DNA from: Pseudomonadota bacterium
GTDB taxonomy: Bacteria; Pseudomonadota; Gammaproteobacteria; Burkholderiales; Gallionellaceae
Assembly: GCA_021822115.1 (NCBI GenBank)
Contig: JAJZSA010000090.1
Coordinates: forward strand, 1-8,173
DNA: 8,173 nt
Reading direction: 5' to 3'
Part shown: positions 1 through 6,429 of the stretch, piece by piece
Layout: every line of letters starts with the position of its first letter
Position numbering within the stretch: position 1 is the first letter of the stretch
Notes under the pieces: generated by a model
Told to the model about the DNA's origin: nothing
What the model saw: only the letters and a program-made list of their open reading frames with translations
Database searches by the model: none
Position numbers and translations under genes: made by a program

Positions 1-395
1 ATCGCGCGGTAGCGGGCGACCTCAAGCTGGCCTATGCGCAGTTCGAGGAGCTGGAGACCTTCGCGCGTTTCGGCACGCGGCTGGACGAACACACGCGCAA
101 GATCATCGAGCACGGCCAGCGCATCCGCGCCTGTCTCAAGCAGGGCGAGTTCGCGCCCGCCACGCTCACCGAGCAGGTGCTCGTGCTGCTGTCCCTGACT
201 GGTCGCCTGTTCGACGCGGTGCCGCTGGCACGCATGCGCGAGGCCGAAAAAGCGCTGCGCAAAGCGGCGCGCGACATTCCGGGCGAGGTGGTGCAACGCC
301 TCGCCACGGCGGACACGCTGCCGGATGAGGATCGCACGATCATCCTGCAAGCCGCACGCACGGCGCTGACCGCGTGGCAGGCGCAGCATGAGTGA
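1..395 (+). CDS. atpA: F1F0 ATP synthase subunit alpha, C-terminal part (alternate/N-type ATPase), 5' truncated by the window
   Basis: The alpha subunit is the non-catalytic nucleotide-binding partner of beta in the F1 head of the rotary ATPase. The open frame starts at base 3 and gives about 130 residues. It begins RAVAGDLKLAYAQFEELETF, the conserved stretch at the start of the alpha C-terminal helical domain. The nucleotide-binding core lies outside the window. The tail (REAEKALRKAARDIPGEV and on) is divergent from housekeeping AtpA. Together with gamma as the directly following gene, without delta or beta/epsilon after it, this matches the N-ATPase operon order, where atpA-atpG close the cluster. 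The stop codon (393-395) lies inside the start of atpG, so the two are translationally coupled. Family assignment is firm; the N-type subclass is inferred from gene order. Confidence 0.93.
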   Translation, partial: RAVAGDLKLAYAQFEELETFARFGTRLDEHTRKIIEHGQRIRACLKQGEFAPATLTEQVLVLLSLTGRLFDAVPLARMREAEKALRKAARDIPGEVVQRLATADTLPDEDRTIILQAARTALTAWQAQHE

Positions 396-1266
396 GTCGC
401 TGGAGAGCCTGCACCACAAGATCGGCAGCGCGGTCGAGCTGGGCTCGGTGGTGCGCACCATGAAGGCGCTGGCCGCTTCCAGCATCACGCAATACGAACG
501 CGCCGTGCATTCGCTCGACGATTACTACCGCACGGTGGAACTGGGCCTGATCGCCTGTCTGCGCCAGTCCGGCACGCAGCTGCCACGCAGCGCGGCACAC
601 CAGCCGGTGACGCTGTGCGCCGTGGTGTTCGGTTCCGATCAGGGGCTGGTGGGGCAGTTCAACGAAGTGCTCTGCGAATATGCCCTGCAACAGTTGCAGC
701 CGCTGCCGGGCGAGCGGCGCATGCTGGCGGTGGGCGAGCGCGTGCAGGGGCATCTGGCGGCGCAGGGGCAACAGGTCGTCGGACGCGAGGCGGTGCCCAA
801 TGCCATCGCCGCCATCACCGCCACGGTGGCCAACCTCCTCGTCACGCTGCAAGCGCAACGTGAAGCCGGGCGCGAGTTGCGGGTGTACCTGTTCCACAAT
901 CGCCCGCGCGCCGCCGCCTCCTATGCGCCGACCATGCAATGCCTGTTGCCGCTGGATAGGGCCTGGCAGCAGGGCCTCTCGGATACGAAATGGCCGACCG
1001 GCAACTTTCCGCAAGTGATCGGCCCGGTGACGCAGACGCTGGAAGAGCTGCTGCGCGAATACCTGTTCATCTCGCTGTTCCGCGCCTGCACCGAATCGCT
1101 GGCGAGCGAGAACGCCAGCCGCCTCGCCGCCATGCAGCGCGCGGAAAAGAACATCGATGAACTGCTGGAAAGTTTGCAGCGCGACTACCATCGCCAGCGC
1201 CAGAGCAACATCGATGCGGAACTGTTCGACGTGCTGGCCGGCTTCGAGGCGTTGAACCGCACTTAG
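388..1266 (+). CDS. atpG: F1F0 ATP synthase subunit gamma (alternate/N-type ATPase)
   Basis: Gamma is the central rotor shaft that couples the membrane c-ring to the alpha/beta head. The 292-residue product has the two conserved coiled-coil ends of the family. The N-terminal helix contains IGSAVELGSVVRTMKALAA (residues about 12-30). The C-terminal helix (about 215-285) has SLFRACTESLASENASRLAAM followed by an N-I-D-rich segment. A middle Rossmann-like region has FGSDQGLVGQFN where housekeeping gamma has SDRGLCGGLN. The ATG at 388 overlaps the alpha stop by 8 bases (ATGAGTGA); no strong Shine-Dalgarno is visible, so coupling to alpha translation is likely. It is the last gene of the operon: the next gene is on the other strand, ending 7 bases away. 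No canonical intrinsic terminator is evident between them. Confidence 0.93.
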   Translation: MSESLESLHHKIGSAVELGSVVRTMKALAASSITQYERAVHSLDDYYRTVELGLIACLRQSGTQLPRSAAHQPVTLCAVVFGSDQGLVGQFNEVLCEYALQQLQPLPGERRMLAVGERVQGHLAAQGQQVVGREAVPNAIAAITATVANLLVTLQAQREAGRELRVYLFHNRPRAAASYAPTMQCLLPLDRAWQQGLSDTKWPTGNFPQVIGPVTQTLEELLREYLFISLFRACTESLASENASRLAAMQRAEKNIDELLESLQRDYHRQRQSNIDAELFDVLAGFEALNRT

Positions 1267-1273
1267 CTGCGCA

Positions 1274-2470
1274 TCAGGCGGGGGCGCTCACCCACTGCAC
1301 GGGGTCCAGTCCCCATTTCTCGAACGACTCATGCGACTCCACCTTGTCGTCGGCCTCAGCCAGATCGATCACTTCAGGCGGGATGAGACAGGCGCGCGTG
1401 CAGTCGAAGATTAGCTGCACCACCGGCTGCAACAGTTTCTCGGAAGAGACATGGCGCACGATGCCCAGCCTGCCGCTCTGCATGCGCACCAGCGAGCCGG
1501 CCGGATAGATGCCGATGCCCTTGATGAAGGCATGCACCAGGCGCGTGTTGAAATGCGAGCCGGCGCCTTCCATCAGACGGCGCAGCGCCTCGGTGGGCGG
1601 AATGGGTTTGTGGTACACGCGCAGCGAGGTGAGCGCGTCATACACATCGACGATGGCCATCATCTGGCCGTGCAGGCTGATCTGTTCGCCTTGCAGCCGT
1701 TGCGGATAGCCGCTGCCGTCATAGCGCTCGTGATGCTGGCTGGCAGCGTTGAAGGCGACCTCGCTGAGGCCGGCGTCCTGGAGCAGATGAGCGGTGTGGC
1801 TGGCATGGTCGCGCATCACCACGAACTCGTCGTCGGTCAGCTTGCCCGGCTTGTTCAGGATGTGGCCCGGCACCTTGGCCTTGCCCACATCGTGCAGGAA
1901 GCCGCCCAGCGCCGCCTGGCCGATCTCGTCGCGCGGCAGGTCGAGCACGCGGCCGAAAGCCACCGTCAGCGCCGCCACCGACACCGAATGCTGGAAGGTG
2001 TATTCATCCTTGCTCTTGATCTGCGCCAGCGGCAGCAAGGCCGAGGGCAGATTGAACATGGAATCGACGATATGCTCGATCATCGGCTCGCAGCGGTCGA
2101 TGCGCAGCTGCTTGCCCAGACGCACATCGTGCATCATGTTCTGCATCAGCTTGCTGGCATCGGCGTAGACCTTCTTCGCGCGCTGGTATTCCTCGGTGGG
2201 CGAGAGTGCCGCGAGGCGGCCGGGCAGGGTGGAGAGTTCGCATTGCGGCGACGTATCGGCGGGCTGGTCCGGGGCTGCGGCCGGCACATCGAGACCGCGC
2301 GCGGTGTCGATGCTCAATTCGCGGATACCCGCCTGCAGGATCTTCTGCCGGGTGGCTTCGTCATCGATCAGGAACTGGCTGCGAAAGAAAGGATGGTCCA
2401 TCCACCCGCAATGCAGGTCGTGCACGTACATGCCGACGCATAACTGCGTCACCGCTATCTTTTTGATCAT
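1274..2470 (-). CDS. HD-GYP domain cyclic-di-GMP phosphodiesterase with DUF3391-type N-terminus
   Basis: Predicted cytosolic enzyme that hydrolyses the second messenger c-di-GMP. From the ATG at 2470 it is 398 residues. Residues 1 to about 120 (MIKKIAVTQLCVGMYVHDL...) look like the DUF3391 domain that often precedes HD-GYP. The catalytic domain spans about 155-330. It has His161 in QHSVSVAAL, the metal-binding HD pair in FLHDVGK (193-194), a downstream His at 222, and a complete HHERYDGSGYP signature (246-256), so it is likely active. A small C-terminal domain follows (about 325-370). An in-frame ATG at 2521 would add 17 residues, but 2470 is preferred because AGGGGA sits 5 bases upstream and the alignment-like core begins there. 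No membrane segment or phosphoreceiver domain is seen. The same-strand neighbour rlhA has no obvious functional link. Confidence 0.93.
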   Translation of the reverse strand: MIKKIAVTQLCVGMYVHDLHCGWMDHPFFRSQFLIDDEATRQKILQAGIRELSIDTARGLDVPAAAPDQPADTSPQCELSTLPGRLAALSPTEEYQRAKKVYADASKLMQNMMHDVRLGKQLRIDRCEPMIEHIVDSMFNLPSALLPLAQIKSKDEYTFQHSVSVAALTVAFGRVLDLPRDEIGQAALGGFLHDVGKAKVPGHILNKPGKLTDDEFVVMRDHASHTAHLLQDAGLSEVAFNAASQHHERYDGSGYPQRLQGEQISLHGQMMAIVDVYDALTSLRVYHKPIPPTEALRRLMEGAGSHFNTRLVHAFIKGIGIYPAGSLVRMQSGRLGIVRHVSSEKLLQPVVQLIFDCTRACLIPPEVIDLAEADDKVESHESFEKWGLDPVQWVSAPA

Positions 2471-2504
2471 GCTGTTCCCCTGAGCAGCGTGGCCTCTCCG
2501 TTTG

Positions 2505-2534
2505 CCGGCGGGGTCTCTCATCTCCCGCAGCCGG
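2505..2534 (-). promoter_or_regulatory. Stem-loop in the predicted 5' leader of the HD-GYP mRNA
   Basis: On the minus strand CCGGC (2534-2530) can pair with GCCGG (2509-2505), and the inner GGG (2526-2524) with CCC (2512-2510), across a 3-base bulge and an 11-base loop. It lies about 35 bases before the ATG and encloses the alternative in-frame ATG at 2521. It does not match the c-di-GMP GEMM aptamer consensus I know. A regulatory role is speculative. Confidence 0.3.
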
Positions 2535-2559
2535 ATGGCCGTATATTTTATGGGGGCGA

Positions 2560-2588
2560 ATGCTACAGGCGGATGCCGCCGTGCTCAA
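2560..2588 (-). promoter_or_regulatory. Candidate sigma70 promoter of the HD-GYP gene
   Basis: Read on the minus strand, TTGAGC (2588-2583) is followed after exactly 17 bases by TAGCAT (2565-2560). That would start RNA near 2553 and give a leader of about 83 bases before the ATG at 2470. The -10 matches 4 of 6 consensus bases, so this is a moderate prediction. The upstream edge of the -35 touches the inverted repeat at 2588-2605. Confidence 0.4.
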
Positions 2589-2605
2589 TAGGCCAGATGG
2601 CCTAT
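2588..2605. repeat. Perfect 7-bp inverted repeat, possible operator
   Basis: ATAGGCC and GGCCTAT are separated by AGAT. The palindrome lies in the rlhA/HD-GYP intergenic gap, immediately upstream of the predicted -35 of the HD-GYP gene and 37 bases downstream of the rlhA stop. There is no T-run on either side, so a transcription-factor site is more likely than an intrinsic terminator. The binding protein is unknown. Confidence 0.45.
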
Positions 2606-2641
2606 ATATGTAGACAGAAAGATATAGATCGGGCGGTCGCC

Positions 2642-4720
2642 TCAGCGGTGCGGGTGGAAGGTGATGGGCACCACGGAAGGCGGCGGCGACTGCAGGATGT
2701 GCTTCTTCGCCTTGCCCATCACGTGCATCTCGCACTTGCGGCAATCGAATTCCAGACGCAGCTTCTCGCTGCCGTTGACCAGCGTCATCGGCTCGGCGCG
2801 CACCTGGCCTTGCACACCGATCACGCCCCTGGCCTGTTTCGGGCACAGGCTCAACGAATAGCGGATGCAGTGGCGCGTGATCATCAGCGGCACTTCGCCC
2901 GCTTCCTCGTGCGCCTCGTAGGCGGCGGCGATCAGCTTCACGCCGTGCTGTGCGTAGAAGTCGCGCGCGGCGCTGTTGTAAACGTTGGCGAGGAAGGACA
3001 GCGTCTCTTCCGGATATTGCGCGGGCGGCTGCACCGCCGCCTTGCGCGGCAGCGGCACATAGGCGGCGAGGCGCGCGGCTTCCAGTCTCTCTACTGCCTC
3101 GCGGCGCAGGGTGTTGAGCAGCGAAGTGGGGATGAACTGCGGCTGTGACCAAAGCACGTCCGCCGCTTCCAGCTCGAAGTCGGTGTTGCCCAGTCGGGCG
3201 AGTTGCGCGCGCACAGCGTCTTCCGCGCCTTCGGGTTGCTTGGCGGGCTGCTTGTCGAAGTCGGCGCTCGCGCTGACTTCGATGTCGTCCTCGTCGCGCA
3301 AGGTCAGCGTGTAACCCGTCGCCGTTTCTGCCAGCGTGGCGTGCACGCCGATCTTGCGCTCTGCCGATTTCTTGCTGAGCGCCAGCTCCCACGCATGGTC
3401 GCTGTTGCGGTTGATGGTGAGGCCGACGCGCAGGCCGATGAGTTCGGCGATCTTCTCGTTCGGCCACACACGCCAAACGCTTTGACTAGCCTGCTGCGCA
3501 GCCAGATCGCCGCGTTGCGCGGTGCTCGCTTCCTCGCCTACCCCGCTTGGTATGTCTCGTCGCTCCGCTCCGTGCGCCTTGCGCTCTGGCTGCTCGCGAC
3601 GGCTATTCAAAGCGTTACTCATATTTTTTACCGTGTTGGCGCGCAGGCCGCGCGTCTCGCGTTTGTGCAGGTAGTTGAGGCCGTCGCCGTTGGCGAGCGT
3701 CTCGCTGGTCTCGATCTCGAACCAGTCCGGCCCGAGCTTGCTGATGCTGCCCAGCGGCAGGCCGACGAAGCTGGGCGCGTCGAACGCGCCGATGTCGATC
3801 TGGCGGCCGTTGGCGAAATAGTCGGTCGCGCCGCGGTGGAAGGTCTTGTCCGGGTCGGGCGTGAAGAACAGTTTGGTGCTGCCGCTGGAAGCCGCGTGCA
3901 GGTCGTGGCGGTTCTCCAGGATCTCGTCCAGTAGGCGGCGGTAATGGCCGGTGATGTTCTTCACATAGGGCGCATCCTTGTAGCGCCCCTCGATCTTGAA
4001 GCTGCGCACGCCGGCCTTGACCAGCGCGCGCAGGTTCGCGCTCTGGTTGTTGTCCTTCACCGACAGCAGATGTTTCTCGAAAGCGACCACGCGCCCCTGT
4101 TCATCTTCCAGCGTGTAAGGCAGGCGGCAGGCCTGCGAACAATCGCCGCGGTTGGCCGAACGGCCGGTGTGCGCATGGCTGATGTTGCACTGGCCGGAAT
4201 AGGCCACGCACAGCGCGCCGTGGATGAAATGTTCGATCACCGTGTCGCTGGGCACCGCCGCGCGCACGGCGGCGATCTCTTCCATGGTCAGCTCGCGCGC
4301 CAGCACCAGTTGCGAGAAACCCACCTCGGCCAGGAACTTCGCCTTCTCCGGCGTGCGGATGTCGCACTGCGTGGAAGCGTGCAGGTCGATGGGCGGCAGG
4401 TCGAGTTGCAGCAAGCCCATGTCCTGCACGATCAGCGCATCCACCCCGATGTCGTAACAATCCTGCGCCAGCTTGCGCGCAGGCGCCAGCTCCGCATCGT
4501 GCAGGATGGTGTTCAGCGTGACATAGACCTTGGCGTGGAAGCGATGCGCATAACGCACCAGCTCTGCGATGTCGGCGATGGCATTGCCTGCCTTGTCGCG
4601 CGCGCCGAAAGAAGGCCCGCCGATATACACCGCATCCGCCCCATGCGAGATCGCCTCGCGTGCGATGGCGACGGTCTTGGCGGGGGCGAGCAGTTCGAGG
4701 GATGAAAGGGGGGTAGGCAT
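2642..4720 (-). CDS. rlhA: U32 family protein, RlhA-type 23S rRNA 5-hydroxycytidine synthase, with an in-frame 47-residue insert
   Basis: RlhA (formerly YdcP) in E. coli makes 5-hydroxycytidine at 23S rRNA C2501, probably using prephenate-derived metabolism and an Fe-S cluster. The 692-residue product starts LELLAPAKTVAIAREAI, the typical U32 N-terminus. It carries the U32 signature EHFIHGALCVAYSGQC (163-178), followed by SANRGDCSQACRLPY with Cys194 and Cys198; these cysteines, with 171 and 178, are candidate cluster ligands. A second cysteine set near the C-terminus (618, 626, 660, 663; RHCIRYSLSLCPK and DCRKCEMHV) is also RlhA-like, unlike the shorter TrhP/YegQ. Normal family length is about 650, so the excess is explained by residues 369-415, encoded by the repeat element at 3476-3616. 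The frame stays open and the sequence resumes with WRVWPNE. The protein may still work because the insert falls between domains. Confidence 0.9.
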   Translation of the reverse strand: MPTPLSSLELLAPAKTVAIAREAISHGADAVYIGGPSFGARDKAGNAIADIAELVRYAHRFHAKVYVTLNTILHDAELAPARKLAQDCYDIGVDALIVQDMGLLQLDLPPIDLHASTQCDIRTPEKAKFLAEVGFSQLVLARELTMEEIAAVRAAVPSDTVIEHFIHGALCVAYSGQCNISHAHTGRSANRGDCSQACRLPYTLEDEQGRVVAFEKHLLSVKDNNQSANLRALVKAGVRSFKIEGRYKDAPYVKNITGHYRRLLDEILENRHDLHAASSGSTKLFFTPDPDKTFHRGATDYFANGRQIDIGAFDAPSFVGLPLGSISKLGPDWFEIETSETLANGDGLNYLHKRETRGLRANTVKNMSNALNSRREQPERKAHGAERRDIPSGVGEEASTAQRGDLAAQQASQSVWRVWPNEKIAELIGLRVGLTINRNSDHAWELALSKKSAERKIGVHATLAETATGYTLTLRDEDDIEVSASADFDKQPAKQPEGAEDAVRAQLARLGNTDFELEAADVLWSQPQFIPTSLLNTLRREAVERLEAARLAAYVPLPRKAAVQPPAQYPEETLSFLANVYNSAARDFYAQHGVKLIAAAYEAHEEAGEVPLMITRHCIRYSLSLCPKQARGVIGVQGQVRAEPMTLVNGSEKLRLEFDCRKCEMHVMGKAKKHILQSPPPSVVPITFHPHR
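3476..3616 (-). mobile_element. 141-bp MITE/REP-like element inserted in frame inside rlhA
   Basis: The segment is bounded by 16-bp inverted repeats, AACGCTTTGACTAGCC at 3476-3491 and GGCTATTCAAAGCGTT at 3601-3616, which pair at 15 of 16 positions. A second 9-bp complementary block lies further in (3498-3506 with 3585-3593), so most of the element could fold into one long imperfect hairpin. Its length is 47 codons exactly, and read on the rlhA strand it has no stop. It adds a hydrophilic, Arg/Glu/Ala/Gln-rich peptide (NALNSRREQPERKAHG...) between ANTVKNMS and WRVWPNE. No target-site duplication is obvious at the borders. No transposase lies inside, so it would be non-autonomous. No second copy was seen in this window. 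The family name is not known to me. Confidence 0.7.
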
Positions 4721-4728
4721 GGGGGCGG

Positions 4729-4734
4729 ATTATA
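4729..4734 (-). promoter_or_regulatory. -10 element of rlhA promoter, possibly giving a leaderless mRNA
   Basis: A perfect TATAAT (minus strand, 4734-4729) lies 8 bases before the rlhA ATG at 4720. RNA would start at or a base or two before the ATG. No Shine-Dalgarno is present in the C-rich stretch between them, which fits leaderless translation. A convincing -35 at 16-18 bases was not found. Confidence 0.5.
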
Positions 4735-4773
4735 CCGATAGGGGGTGGGTTCCACTGTGCTTTACGCAGGGTT

Positions 4774-4795
4774 GCTTGCTCGGTCGAGTCGGCCG
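4774..4795 (+). repeat. Left copy of an imperfect 22-bp direct repeat flanking the toxin-antitoxin island
   Basis: This segment matches 7429-7450 at 19 of 22 positions in the same orientation, with the shared framework GCTTGCT.GGTCGA.TC.GCCG; the first copy has C, G, G at positions 8, 15 and 18, and the second has T, T, A. The two copies sit just outside the first and last toxin-antitoxin genes. Similarity of this level could arise by chance in a window this size, so an attachment-site or recombination role is a hypothesis. Confidence 0.35.
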
Positions 4796-4803
4796 TAGAG
4801 GCT

Positions 4804-4837
4804 GGAGGCGTATCAGCCCCAGAGCGGGCAAGCCTCC
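4804..4837. repeat. Inverted repeat in the rlhA/higB divergent intergenic region
   Basis: GGAGGC (4804-4809) and GCCTCC (4832-4837) can pair with a 22-base loop. This is the only further structure I see in the 176-base gap 4721-4896 besides the two promoters and the direct-repeat copy. There is no T-run, so it is not a clear terminator. Confidence 0.25.
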
Positions 4838-4860
4838 GTTAGTTCGCTCCAAATACGGCC

Positions 4861-4889
4861 TTGCGGATATGTCAGTTCGGACATACACT
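4861..4889 (+). promoter_or_regulatory. Promoter of the first toxin-antitoxin operon
   Basis: TTGCGG (4861-4866) is followed after exactly 17 bases by TACACT (4884-4889). The toxin ATG is 7 bases past the -10, and no Shine-Dalgarno lies between, so transcription probably begins at or next to the start codon (leaderless). The spacer contains the inverted repeat at 4868-4885. Confidence 0.5.
4868..4885. promoter_or_regulatory. Operator-like inverted repeat in the first toxin-antitoxin promoter
   Basis: TATGTC (4868-4873) and GACATA (4880-4885) are perfect inverted arms with a 6-base centre that has one further G/C pair. The site fills the -35/-10 spacer and overlaps the first bases of the -10, the usual position for autorepression by an XRE antitoxin of the HigA type. 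The binding protein is inferred to be the product of 5245-5559. Confidence 0.5.
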
Positions 4890-4896
4890 GCTCGCC

Positions 4897-5229
4897 ATGA
4901 GCAAACAGCATAAACCGCTGGTATGGCTGCATGGCGAAGTCAAAACACCGCCATTCTCTGCTGCCGCGAGGATCGAAGCCGGTGTGTATCTGCGACAGCT
5001 ACAGGCCGGGGTCAACATAGCGCTGCCGCACTCAAGGCCAATGCCTAGCATCGGTCGTGGATGCAACGAATTAAGGATTCCTGACGAGAATCGAACATGG
5101 CGTATCGTGTACTACGTCGATGTGGTCGCCATCGTGATCCTTGAAGTGTTCGCCAAGACGACCAGACAAACGCCGCAACCGGTGATCGATGTTTGCAAGG
5201 CGAGATTGAAGCAGTACAAAGCGATTTAA
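4897..5229 (+). CDS. Type II toxin, HigB-like RelE superfamily (phage Gp49-like)
   Basis: The 110-residue protein resembles the Gp49/HigB branch of RelE-fold mRNA-interferase toxins. Matching features are KPLVWLHGEVKTPPFSAAAR near the N-terminus, LRQLQAGVNIALPHSRPMPSI in the middle, then CNELRIPDENRTWRIVYYVD and ILEVFAKTTRQTP, the typical RelE-like strand with basic residues. In this family cleavage of translated mRNA is the known activity; here it is inferred. An upstream in-frame TTG at 4861 would place the start inside the promoter; the ATG at 4897 is preferred because family similarity begins there. There is no ribosome binding site, consistent with a leaderless message. The next gene, 15 bases downstream, is its XRE antitoxin, giving the toxin-first order characteristic of higBA. 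Confidence 0.85.
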   Translation: MSKQHKPLVWLHGEVKTPPFSAAARIEAGVYLRQLQAGVNIALPHSRPMPSIGRGCNELRIPDENRTWRIVYYVDVVAIVILEVFAKTTRQTPQPVIDVCKARLKQYKAI

Positions 5230-5244
5230 CAGGAGGGTGATGTG

Positions 5245-5559
5245 ATGAAGACCAATAAATTGGAACGCCTGAAGGCCGCGGGGTGGGAAGCAGGAAACGC
5301 CGAGGATTTTCTGCAATTGAGCGATGAAGAAGCAAAGCTCGTCGCGCTGAAACTCGCGCTGATCAGCGCGGTGAAAAAATCGCGTATCAAACACAAACTC
5401 TCGCAAACCGATCTCGCGCAGCGCATGAAATCCAGTCAATCGCGCATCGCAAAGATCGAAGCGGGCGACGCTTCCGTTTCGCTGGACTTGGTCGTGCGCG
5501 CACTCATCGCCAGCGGCGCAACGACGCGCGATATTCAGGCGGCGTTCACGGCACAGTAG
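5245..5559 (+). CDS. XRE-family HigA-like antitoxin
   Basis: A 104-residue DNA-binding protein that should neutralise the upstream HigB-like toxin and repress the operon. The N-terminal 40 residues (KLERLKAAGWEAGNAEDFLQ) are typical of small antitoxins paired with Gp49-type toxins. A Cro/C1-type helix-turn-helix covers about 42-90, with KLSQTDLAQRMKSSQSRIAK as the recognition helices and IEAGDASVSLDLVVRAL after it. A strong Shine-Dalgarno, AGGAGG at 5231-5236, lies 8 bases before the ATG at 5245. A GTG at 5242 is in frame but too close to be favoured. The good ribosome site here, against none for the toxin, would keep antitoxin in excess. The likely operator is the inverted repeat at 4868-4885. 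Confidence 0.85.
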   Translation: MKTNKLERLKAAGWEAGNAEDFLQLSDEEAKLVALKLALISAVKKSRIKHKLSQTDLAQRMKSSQSRIAKIEAGDASVSLDLVVRALIASGATTRDIQAAFTAQ

Positions 5560-5660
5560 TTGGGAATTTGTGGAAGCCTGAGTGCGGAATGTCGTAATGC
5601 AAGACCTGACCTCGATCCTCTACTCCGACTCCGATTGTTTTCTACTAAAGGACACTTGAT

Positions 5661-6389
5661 ATGGATGCATCTACAATTGTATTTATCCATGAACATTTGA
5701 CTGAGTATTTTGCCGATAAGGATGACCCCATAAGTCCACCTGGAGTAAAAAACATGGAGACGGTCGAATCGGCCGCCGCAAGGCCAATTGCTACTGTTGG
5801 TGGTCGCGATGCATATCCTACGGTCTTCTTAAAGGCAGCATCACTCTTTCATAGCATTGCCTGCAATCATTCTTTTCACAATGGAAACAAGCGCACTGCC
5901 CTTTTATCGACCCTTTATTACTTGGGTGAACACGGCTATTGGCTTGATCGATGCGATGATGATGAGATGTATGAGTTCACTCGAAAAATGGCGGCGCATG
6001 AAATCACTGAAGATCGCCGGGATGAAGTGAAGGTAATCGCCGACTGGCTTGAGCATAACGCAAGAAAACAACAAAAAGGCGAGAGGCAATTAAAACTTGT
6101 AGATCTTCGGGAAGCACTTGGCCGGTTTGGATTTGAACTTCGTGAAAATGGCCAAACTTTACAGATTATTAAGGATGATTCCGTTGTTGAAACGATTCGA
6201 AAGAAAGGCACACAGGGCTTCGAGGATTACGACCACCAATATATTGCTGAGCTTCGTAAACGATTGCATCTTACAGTTGAGGATAATGTTGATAGTGCGC
6301 GGTTCTACGGTCAAAAAGGGATATCAGAAGACTTAAATCAGTTTATGCAGCTTCGACTGGAAGTCATGAAACGGTTGGCAAAAATTTGA
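5661..6389 (+). CDS. Doc/Fic-family toxin-like protein with a C-terminal extension of about 100 residues
   Basis: The N-terminal 135 residues match the death-on-curing (Doc) branch of the Fic fold. The Fic loop is HSFHNGNKR (70-78), with the lysine-containing NKR ending of Doc rather than the GNGR of AMP-transferring Fic proteins. Upstream, METVESAAARP (32-42) corresponds to the segment that precedes the active site in Doc. Phage P1 Doc phosphorylates EF-Tu; the same activity is plausible here but not shown. Doc is about 126 residues; this protein is 242, and residues about 143-242 (VDLREALGRFGFELREN..., ending LRLEVMKRLAKI) form an extra domain I do not recognise. AAAGGA lies 8 bases before the ATG. 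No Phd-type antitoxin lies on either side. The gene is visibly AT-richer than its neighbours, suggesting transfer. Confidence 0.82.
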   Translation: MDASTIVFIHEHLTEYFADKDDPISPPGVKNMETVESAAARPIATVGGRDAYPTVFLKAASLFHSIACNHSFHNGNKRTALLSTLYYLGEHGYWLDRCDDDEMYEFTRKMAAHEITEDRRDEVKVIADWLEHNARKQQKGERQLKLVDLREALGRFGFELRENGQTLQIIKDDSVVETIRKKGTQGFEDYDHQYIAELRKRLHLTVEDNVDSARFYGQKGISEDLNQFMQLRLEVMKRLAKI

Positions 6390-6429
6390 ACAACGAATGC
6401 CTGCCAAGGGCCGAAAACTCGCCGTTACG

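Noticed and set aside
340..1191. Long minus-strand open frame opposite atpG
   Set aside because: It lies antisense to a clearly conserved gamma gene, and its Arg/His/Gln-rich composition is typical of a GC-rich shadow frame.
1451..2443. 330-codon plus-strand open frame opposite the HD-GYP gene
   Set aside because: The real gene on the other strand carries complete catalytic motifs; this frame shows none and is rich in His/Gln/Ala as expected from complementing GC-rich codons.
2471..2555. c-di-GMP (GEMM) riboswitch before the HD-GYP gene
   Set aside because: GGCAAAC occurs, but the rest of the aptamer consensus (the paired tetraloop and receptor helices) is not found.
2588..2605. Palindrome as intrinsic terminator of rlhA
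   Set aside because: No T-run follows on either strand and the stem is only 7 bp, so an operator is more likely.
2361..3476. 371-codon minus-strand open frame spanning the rlhA 3' end and the HD-GYP 5' end
   Set aside because: It is out of frame with both conserved proteins, and its translation is arginine-rich without family resemblance.
3203..4705. Two plus-strand open frames opposite rlhA
   Set aside because: Both are antisense to the conserved U32 coding sequence and show no recognisable protein features.
4861..4896. Upstream TTG start for the first toxin
   Set aside because: It would put the N-terminus within the promoter and operator, and family similarity begins only after the ATG at 4897.
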